NCBI GenBank assembly: GCA_030608985.1
Contig: JAUWDC010000118.1
Span: 1-5,358 of the forward strand
Source of the DNA: Desulfobia sp.
Lineage (GTDB): Bacteria; Desulfobacterota; Desulfobulbia; Desulfobulbales; SURF-16
Direction of reading: 5' to 3'
Length of the DNA: 5,358 bases
The notes below the pieces were generated by a model. It saw nothing but the letters and a program-made list of their open reading frames with translations. It made no database searches and had not been told where the DNA came from. The position numbers and the translations under genes were made by a program. Shown piece after piece: positions 1 to 4,306 of this stretch (positions are counted from its first letter, which is position 1; the number at the start of each line of letters is the position of its first letter).

Positions 1-70
1 TCTTTTGAGTTTCATGTTCTTAGATAAGAATTACTACATCATACCATAACCAGCGATAATCACGCAAAAC

Positions 71-181
71 CTGCCACATTGTCGTATCCGACAAAATATA
101 ACAATATCGACTTCAAAGATAAAGGAGAAAGCACAGGAACAAGTTGACACATCCAATGGAACAATGGTAACAATGTGGCAG
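71..181. repeat. 12-bp perfect inverted repeat, arms 71-82 and 170-181
   Basis: CTGCCACATTGT at 71-82 is the exact reverse complement of ACAATGTGGCAG at 170-181, with 87 bases between. The left arm shares bases 79-82 with the 79-94 dyad, so in RNA the two structures would exclude each other. The right arm covers the GTG at 175 of the possible small ORF, and the purine-rich AAAGGAG (121-127) would lie in the loop. This arrangement could be a switchable leader, but a twelve-base match could also arise by chance. Confidence 0.4.
79..94. promoter_or_regulatory. 16-bp dyad, candidate operator
   Basis: TTGTCG, four bases TATC, then CGACAA form a perfect 6-bp inverted repeat. The size and TTG/CAA ends recall binding sites of Crp/Fnr-type regulators. 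It is not the FNR consensus (TTGAT-N4-ATCAA) or the HcpR-like consensus (TTGTGA-N6-TCACAA), so no regulator is assigned. It lies 276 bases before the start of the first cytochrome gene. As RNA it would form a short stem with a tetraloop. Binding by a regulator is inference. Confidence 0.35.
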
Positions 182-294
182 CGGTCTCGGCTTTTATTGG
201 TCTCTGGGCTGCAGTATGTTTCATCGGAGGTATGATCTCCAGTGGTGGATCGATTGAAAATGCTAAAAACCGGCTTCTAGCGGTAACCGGGTAA
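175..294 (+). CDS. possible 39-residue single-helix membrane peptide
   Basis: This GTG-started frame encodes 39 residues. The first 21 or so (VAAVSAFIGLWAAV onward) form one uninterrupted hydrophobic segment suited to a transmembrane helix. A short polar tail with E28, K31 and R33 follows, ending at TAA (292-294). The frame is open only back to a TGA at 145-147, and GTG is the only usual start in it. No good ribosome binding site precedes it. Small one-helix proteins do accompany respiratory complexes (for example NapE or CydX), and this ORF sits 75 bases before a membrane cytochrome gene. I recognise no family, however, and chance is a real alternative. Confidence 0.25.
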   Translation: MAAVSAFIGLWAAVCFIGGMISSGGSIENAKNRLLAVTG

Positions 295-312
295 TCCCAA
301 GGAAGAAAAACT

Positions 313-350
313 CTATCAGCAGGATGGCGCCTTCCGCTGATAGTGGTTTT
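313..350 (+). terminator. hairpin with short T-run: weak terminator or attenuator-like element
   Basis: CTATCAGC (313-320) pairs perfectly with GCTGATAG (336-343). GGA (322-324) and TCC (333-335) can extend the stem past a bulged A. TGG and then TTTT (347-350) follow. This looks like a weak rho-independent terminator placed between the possible small ORF and the ribosome binding site at 359-362. It may end an upstream transcript, act as an attenuator, or simply protect the 5' end of the cytochrome mRNA. The T-run is short and offset by two G, so termination would be partial at best. Confidence 0.4.
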
Positions 351-358
351 GCGGTAGT

Positions 359-362
359 GGAG
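359..362 (+). promoter_or_regulatory. ribosome binding site that fixes a GTG start
   Basis: GGAG at 359-362 lies 7 bases before GTG at 370. The spacing is ideal and no ATG in frame nearby competes, so the first cytochrome gene most likely starts with GTG. Confidence 0.7.
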
Positions 363-369
363 TGAGTAC

Positions 370-1833
370 GTGGGCAAACCGCCAACCGATTTCATAAAAT
401 CAGCAATAAATCTAATCTCCCGAAGTAAGCTGTCTGTTTTTGGGGGAATTGTTATAAGCATCCTTTCTCCAGTCCTCTTTATATCAATACTTATAGATAT
501 TCAGGGAGTGGTTCAAAATCCCTATTTTGGATTCCTTATTTACCTTGTCCTTGGCCCGCTTTTCCTTATCGGATTAATTTTTGTTCTTGCCGGAATATTT
601 CTTTCCCGCGGCAAAGAGAATATCGGCCTTTTTACTTTTGAATATATCGAAGAACAGCTTTCCCGCCCTGGACGCTACAGCCGTATTCGCCGTCATATTC
701 TGCTCACCGTCTCTATTACCATAGCTACCGTCTTCATCGTTGGGATGGTTGCCACTACTGGGTTTCAGTATACAGAGACAAACGAATTCTGTGGCCTGTT
801 CTGCCACCAGGTCATGGAACCGGCCTATTCAAGCTACCAGAACTCTCCCCACTCCAGGGTATCATGTGTGGAATGCCATATTGGTAAAAGTTCCGAGTGG
901 CTAACCAAGGCCAAATTTTCCGGGGCCAAACAGCTTCTTGCTGTGGTACTTGATTCCTACCCACGGCCCATTATACCTCCTATTCAAACCCTGCGACCCG
1001 AACGGCAGACGTGTGAAGAGTGCCATCGCCCTGAAATGTTCCATGGCGACAAGCTGCACATTAAGGACCGCTTTTTGCCTGATGAAAAAAATACCCATGT
1101 CCAAACAGCCCTTCTCATGAAAATAGGATCAGGGGGATACCAGGGTAGAAAGGCACAGGGTATACACTGGCATGTTTCAGAACAGCACCAGGTGTTCTAC
1201 AGACATCTCGACAATGCCCAGGAGGATATTACCGAAGTCTGGCTCAAAAACGGCGGGGAGAAAACCCATTTCAATAAAACGCCTGACAACATAGACTCTT
1301 CGAAATCCACACCTGGTTCAGGCGAAGTCAGACAAATGGATTGTATGGACTGTCATAATCGCCCTACCCATGTTTTCCGAAGCGCAGATGAGGCGCTGGA
1401 TGAAAAAATCATGACCGGTGCCATTCCCCGAGACATACCCTATATTAAAAGGCAGGCCCTTGAAGTAATCACCCAACATTACGATTCTGTGGAAAATGCC
1501 CGGCTCGGTATCTCGAAAGGTATTACCATGTGGTACAAAAATAGCTATCCAGCTCTTTTCAAACGTGGTACAACACCCCTCGACACAGCCATTAAAGGTA
1601 TTCAGCAGGCATATATGGAAAACGTCTTCCCGGAAATGAATGTCCAATGGGGAACATACAAGGATTTTATAGGGCACAAGAATAATACAGGATGTTTTCG
1701 TTGTCATGGTGGTCTCCACACAAGTGCAGACGGCCAAATGATCAGCAATGACTGCGACTCATGTCACATCATCCTGGCTGAAAACGAACCAGCATCAAGT
1801 GTTTTGAACCTTTTGAAGAGGTTGAATAAATAG
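370..1833 (+). CDS. membrane-anchored hexaheme NapC/NirT-family cytochrome c (ImcH-like), paralog 1
   Basis: This 487-residue protein probably oxidises membrane quinol and passes electrons to periplasmic carriers. Three hydrophobic helices are visible at about 22-44, 53-78 and 109-130. The loop 79-108 is rich in Arg/Lys, which puts it in the cytoplasm and the heme domain in the periplasm. Heme motifs are C141GLFCH146 (C-x3-C-H), C166VECH, C215EECH, C325MDCH, C442FRCH and C462DSCH. All 12 cysteines are used by these motifs. The first and second motifs with the preceding helix form the NapC/NirT-like core. M149, H161, H225, H266/H268, H334 and H436 are conserved in the neighbouring paralog and are candidate axial ligands. 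K182 and D195 sit where NrfH/NapC proteins bind quinol (inference). Classical NapC is about 200 residues with four hemes, so this belongs to the long form, as in Geobacter ImcH, which is reported with three helices and seven hemes. The family call is firm; the physiological partner is unknown. Confidence 0.88.
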   Translation: MGKPPTDFIKSAINLISRSKLSVFGGIVISILSPVLFISILIDIQGVVQNPYFGFLIYLVLGPLFLIGLIFVLAGIFLSRGKENIGLFTFEYIEEQLSRPGRYSRIRRHILLTVSITIATVFIVGMVATTGFQYTETNEFCGLFCHQVMEPAYSSYQNSPHSRVSCVECHIGKSSEWLTKAKFSGAKQLLAVVLDSYPRPIIPPIQTLRPERQTCEECHRPEMFHGDKLHIKDRFLPDEKNTHVQTALLMKIGSGGYQGRKAQGIHWHVSEQHQVFYRHLDNAQEDITEVWLKNGGEKTHFNKTPDNIDSSKSTPGSGEVRQMDCMDCHNRPTHVFRSADEALDEKIMTGAIPRDIPYIKRQALEVITQHYDSVENARLGISKGITMWYKNSYPALFKRGTTPLDTAIKGIQQAYMENVFPEMNVQWGTYKDFIGHKNNTGCFRCHGGLHTSADGQMISNDCDSCHIILAENEPASSVLNLLKRLNK

Positions 1834-1857
1834 GGCTGCCGCTTTCATGCCGCAGCC
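1834..1857 (+). other. intercistronic hairpin
   Basis: GGCTGC (1834-1839) pairs with GCAGCC (1852-1857) around a 12-base loop, immediately after the TAG of the first cytochrome gene. No T-run follows (TATCGGTAC), so it is not a normal rho-independent terminator. It could stabilise or process the message between the two cytochrome genes and so set their relative amounts. The stem is short and the role is inference. Confidence 0.4.
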
Positions 1858-1875
1858 TATCGGTACATTATGAAC

Positions 1876-1882
1876 AAGGGAG
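1876..1882 (+). promoter_or_regulatory. ribosome binding site of the second cytochrome gene
   Basis: AAGGGAG lies 9 bases before ATG 1892 and supports this start. The gene therefore has its own strong initiation site rather than relying on translational coupling across the 58-base gap. Confidence 0.7.
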
Positions 1883-1891
1883 TTAAAAAAG

Positions 1892-3331
1892 ATGACACAT
1901 GACAATGAAAACCTAGACCCGGAAAATCCTCAACAGGAGGCCCATGAAGAAGGTCCAGTTGACCGCCTGATCAAAACGCTGTGGCGTTCTCCGCTCGGAG
2001 TCTTAGGTGTTGCTATAACAACCATCAGCATCACCCTGATGCTGATAGGTACCGCCGTTGACCTGCTCGGCCTGATGGACAACCCGTATGCGGCGCTGGT
2101 CATCTATACGGTCTTGCCGGTGGGAATGCTTTTTGGCCTTGCTCTTATTCCCGTTGCCGTTTTCCTACGGCGCTGGCGCTGGCGTAAGACCGGCATTGAC
2201 ACGGATCATCTGCAAATTAACCTGAGTAATCCGAAGCACCGTATTGGTCTTATTGCCTTTATTTCATTGTCAGCAGTGAATGTTGCCATCCTTATTGTGA
2301 TTGGCTATGAGGCGTATCATTTTACCGATTCCTCATATTTCTGCGGCAAAGTATGTCATACTGTCATGGAACCGGAGTATGTAGCATACCAGCGCTCAGC
2401 CCATTCACGGGTGGCGTGTGTTGCCTGTCATATCGGTCCAGGCGCTCAATGGTATGTCCAAGCCAAATTCTCCGGCCTGCGCCAGGTCAAGGCGGTACTC
2501 CAGGACTCTTACAGCCGCCCCATCCCTGCCCCTGTTCATGAGTTGCGTCCGGCTCGGGATACCTGTGAACAATGCCATTGGCCTGACAAGTTTCACGGTA
2601 AAAAAATCAAGCGTTTTGTTTCCTTTACCAATGATGACCAGCAGAATCCCGATATCAACGAAATTGCTCTGCATATTGGCGGCCACAACCCGGAAACCAA
2701 TGATTTCGAGGGAATCCACTGGCATGTCAGCAGAGAAGTTGAAGTCAGTTACCTGGCTGTTGATGAAAAACGCACCCAGCTTGCCAAAGTCAAGGTGAAA
2801 CGGCCAAACGGCACAGTGGATGAATTCGTAAAAAGTGATATTGAAATCCCTGAAGGTGAAGAATTGCACTGGCGGGTAATGGACTGTATCGACTGCCATA
2901 ACCGCCCGACCCATGTCTACCAGATGCCTGAAGAGCGGGTTGATTTCGGTCTTCTCAGTAAAAAAATAAACCCGGACATCGCCGGCATTCGCGAAGACAG
3001 CCTGACAGTTATCATGAAGGAATATGAATCCCGAGAGCTGGCTGAGGAATCGATTATCAGTGATTTATTATACCTGCAGAAACAACGAGACCCAGAACAG
3101 GCAGAACAATACAGGGAAGATATTATCAAAGCGGGACAATTTTTGACCGAAGCTTATCGCGGCAATATCTGGCCGGCAATGGGCATTAAGTGGGGAACCT
3201 ATATGGAGCACCTCGGCCATCAATACGCTGATGAGGGTTATGGCTGCTGGCGATGCCACGATGAGGAACACGAAAACAAATCGGGTGAAACTATCTCCCA
3301 GGATTGCGGTATCTGCCATGATGAGCCCTGA
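1892..3331 (+). CDS. membrane-anchored hexaheme NapC/NirT-family cytochrome c (ImcH-like), paralog 2
   Basis: This 479-residue protein is a paralog of the product of the gene directly upstream, with the same domain order. An acidic cytoplasmic N-terminus (about 1-24) is followed by helices at about 35-58, 67-92 and 117-139, with a strongly basic loop (RRWRWRK, 93-99) between the second and third. The heme motifs are C151GKVCH156 (C-x3-C-H), C176VACH, C225EQCH, C332IDCH, C452WRCH and C472GICH. These account for all 12 cysteines. M159, H171, H235, H276/H278, H341 and H443 match the candidate ligands of paralog 1, and K192 and D205 match its candidate quinol-site residues. The blocks GIHWHVS, CHNRPTHV and WGTY are shared by both proteins. 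It probably takes electrons from quinol into a periplasmic or extracellular route, either as an alternative module at another redox potential or as a partner subunit. It is last in the unit, followed by two hairpins, the second a terminator. Confidence 0.88.
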   Translation: MTHDNENLDPENPQQEAHEEGPVDRLIKTLWRSPLGVLGVAITTISITLMLIGTAVDLLGLMDNPYAALVIYTVLPVGMLFGLALIPVAVFLRRWRWRKTGIDTDHLQINLSNPKHRIGLIAFISLSAVNVAILIVIGYEAYHFTDSSYFCGKVCHTVMEPEYVAYQRSAHSRVACVACHIGPGAQWYVQAKFSGLRQVKAVLQDSYSRPIPAPVHELRPARDTCEQCHWPDKFHGKKIKRFVSFTNDDQQNPDINEIALHIGGHNPETNDFEGIHWHVSREVEVSYLAVDEKRTQLAKVKVKRPNGTVDEFVKSDIEIPEGEELHWRVMDCIDCHNRPTHVYQMPEERVDFGLLSKKINPDIAGIREDSLTVIMKEYESRELAEESIISDLLYLQKQRDPEQAEQYREDIIKAGQFLTEAYRGNIWPAMGIKWGTYMEHLGHQYADEGYGCWRCHDEEHENKSGETISQDCGICHDEP

Positions 3332-3362
3332 CCTGGTCCCGAAGTATGACAACTGACCCCTC

Positions 3363-3383
3363 CCGGAAATGACGCATTTCCGG
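3363..3383 (+). other. 9-bp perfect stem-loop after the cytochrome genes
   Basis: CCGGAAATG (3363-3371) pairs fully with CATTTCCGG (3375-3383) around the triloop ACG, 31 bases after the last cytochrome stop. No T-run follows, so it is more likely a 3' stability element or a protein/RNA target than a terminator. It stands 27 bases before the true terminator. Confidence 0.55.
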
Positions 3384-3410
3384 ACAAACATTGCCCATAC
3401 ATTCCAATTC

Positions 3411-3442
3411 AGCCGAAAGGAGAAATCCTTTCGGCTTTTTTT
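3411..3442 (+). terminator. strong rho-independent terminator of the cytochrome unit
   Basis: AGCCGAAAGGA (3411-3421) and TCCTTTCGGCT (3426-3436) form an 11-bp perfect stem closed by a GAAA tetraloop, followed by seven T (3436-3442). This is a textbook terminator. It separates the cytochrome pair from the carboxyltransferase genes. The reverse strand has fewer A than needed for an equally good terminator in the other direction. Confidence 0.93.
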
Positions 3443-3661
3443 GTCGCATTACCCGCCATTATCCAGGCCAAAAAATTCCTTTTATGGTATAGTTTTTTCC
3501 GTATTCTTCACTGCTACTTTACGAGAGGAGATTTTCCCTGCTGTTAACAAAACACCCTTTACCGGTTTAGCAAGTCTGCTTCCTGCAACTTGGACCCAGG
3601 GCGGACTCACGTATCACACCTGTTGCACCACATAACGCCCATAGCTTTAAGGAGGAACAGA
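3443..3661 (+). other. intergenic/leader region of the second unit
   Basis: These 219 bases lie between the terminator and the ABM-like gene. I see no convincing gene here: the frames that stay open run through the terminator hairpin. TATAGT at 3488-3493 is a possible -10 box, but there is no recognisable -35 about 17 bases before it. A perfect 8-base palindrome TGTTAACA is at 3542-3549. No riboswitch class is recognised. A promoter for the downstream genes must lie here if they form their own unit, as the terminator implies. Confidence 0.45.
3649..3655 (+). promoter_or_regulatory. strong ribosome binding site that fixes the ABM-like start
   Basis: AAGGAGG lies 6 bases before ATG 3662. The same frame is open back to an ATG at 3590, but that start would put the ribosome binding site inside the gene and add 24 residues unlike the family, so 3662 is chosen. 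Confidence 0.85.
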
Positions 3662-3952
3662 ATGGCTATAAAAATTCTAATCACCCGCTCCATTGATAAG
3701 GATATGGTCCAGGCCGTAAATCCTTTGATCATCAAGCTCCACGCTCTTGCCATGGCCCAACCCGGCTATATAAGTGGTGAAACACTAAAGTGCATTGACC
3801 GTCCCAGGGAATACATGGTCATCAGCACTTGGCGTTCTATTGAGGACTGGGACCGATGGCGCAACAGCCAGGAAAGAATTACCCTTCAAAGCACCATTGA
3901 CTCAATCACTGGAGAAGAGACCAAGTATACAGTGTATGTTCCGTTCGGCTAA
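3662..3952 (+). CDS. ABM-fold (antibiotic biosynthesis monooxygenase-like) small protein
   Basis: This 96-residue protein has the usual length of a single ABM domain, a ferredoxin-like alpha+beta unit that pairs into a dimeric barrel. The first strand is about residues 2-8 (AIKILIT), the following helix about 14-31, and PGY at 34-36 leads to the next strand. The signature block is at 52-72, with W57, W63 and W66 in STWRSIEDWDRWRNS. A final strand, KYTVYVP, is at 88-94. Family members include heme-degrading IsdG/HmoA proteins and quinol oxygenases, but many have no known activity. The catalytic His expected in IsdG after the Trp block is not evident, so heme degradation is not supported. It is first in a likely operon with a small decarboxylase-subunit-like protein and a carboxyltransferase, which hints at a metabolic or stress-related accessory role. 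The fold is fairly sure, the function unknown. Confidence 0.75.
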   Translation: MAIKILITRSIDKDMVQAVNPLIIKLHALAMAQPGYISGETLKCIDRPREYMVISTWRSIEDWDRWRNSQERITLQSTIDSITGEETKYTVYVPFG

Positions 3953-4014
3953 CCATCTACTCTCGATAGAGCCTTCTTTAAACTATGTCATCAGTATGGA
4001 GATCTTGTTGAATT

Positions 4015-4254
4015 ATGGACGAACAGAAAAAAAAGACCGCTGCAGTTGCAGCCGTATTATTCCACATCCAGGCAGAAGAAGAGGCTCTCATGAGCTCTCT
4101 TCCCATGCCTGAAATGGAAGTAGGACCACCATCTTCACCAGGCATGTGGCATTTTAGTACTCACCAGGCTCAAATGATGATGCGCAACCTCATTCAGATG
4201 AGGATGGTTCCAGGTTTAAAAGGATTACATAAATCACATGATGATATTCAATAA
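4015..4254 (+). CDS. 79-residue Met-rich protein, resembles detached C-terminal part of a decarboxylase gamma/delta subunit
   Basis: This small protein starts with a charged stretch (DEQKKK) and then an Ala/Val-rich helix and acid patch (AAVAAVLFHIQAEEEA, residues 9-24). That pattern is typical of the C-terminal end of OadG/MmdD-like subunits of biotin-dependent decarboxylases and of the short MmdE subunit of Veillonella methylmalonyl-CoA decarboxylase. The membrane helix of OadG is missing. The rest is Pro- and Met-rich: ten Met in 79 residues, with three in a row at 54-56. ATG 4015 is the first start after an in-frame TGA (4009). The ribosome binding site is weak, with GGAG at 3998-4001, 13 bases away. 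Its place 52 bases before the carboxyltransferase gene supports a subunit or assembly role. The match is by pattern only and should be treated as tentative. Confidence 0.6.
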   Translation: MDEQKKKTAAVAAVLFHIQAEEEALMSSLPMPEMEVGPPSSPGMWHFSTHQAQMMMRNLIQMRMVPGLKGLHKSHDDIQ

Positions 4255-4306
4255 TTAGACCACCCCCATTCAAGTTTAAAATACCAAGCTAGCTTTAACT
4301 AATGAC

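Larger units (their letters stand above)
1..369 (+). other. leader/intergenic region before the cytochrome pair
   Basis: This stretch has no confidently coding gene. The first 49 bases are open in one frame (stop TAA at 47-49) and could be the last codons of an upstream gene, but 15 codons are too few to identify. The rest is AT-rich and holds several inverted repeats, a possible short hydrophobic ORF and a hairpin, each listed separately. The density of symmetric elements suggests a regulated 5' region for the cytochrome gene that starts at 370. I could not find a convincing -35/-10 pair. AT-rich sequence around 91-105 lies downstream of TTGTCG (79-84), but the spacing to any good -10 is poor. 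Confidence 0.55.

Noticed and set aside
2..49. Open frame at the window edge ending in TAA, possible tail of an upstream gene
   Set aside because: Fifteen codons with no recognisable feature; the region is AT-rich and the frame could be open by chance.
154..176. Three CAATG repeats spaced 8 and 9 bases apart
   Set aside because: Too short and imperfect to call a repeat array or operator set; noted only as part of the leader.
60..461. Minus-strand 133-codon frame across the leader
   Set aside because: It overlaps the start of the cytochrome gene, has no recognisable domain or ribosome binding site, and its composition is that of an antisense shadow.
1318..1737. Minus-strand 139-codon frame within cytochrome paralog 1
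   Set aside because: It is fully antisense to a well-supported heme-protein gene. Its product has no family features.
2405..2914. Minus-strand 169-codon frame within cytochrome paralog 2
   Set aside because: It lies opposite the conserved heme domain, and a similar frame in paralog 1 is explained by shared coding constraints.
3488..3493. TATAGT as a sigma-70 -10 box for the second unit
   Set aside because: No recognisable -35 hexamer at a suitable distance, so it is not listed as a promoter.
3369..3635. Plus-strand 88-codon frame between the two units
   Set aside because: It runs through both the 9-bp hairpin and the strong terminator, has no ribosome binding site and shows no protein-like pattern.
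3960..3971. CTCT-CGAT-AGAG dyad after the ABM-like gene
   Set aside because: A 4-bp stem with no T-run is expected by chance and does not support a terminator.
3795..4112. Plus-strand 105-codon frame bridging the ABM-like and small-subunit genes
   Set aside because: It overlaps two better supported genes in another frame and has no recognisable domain.
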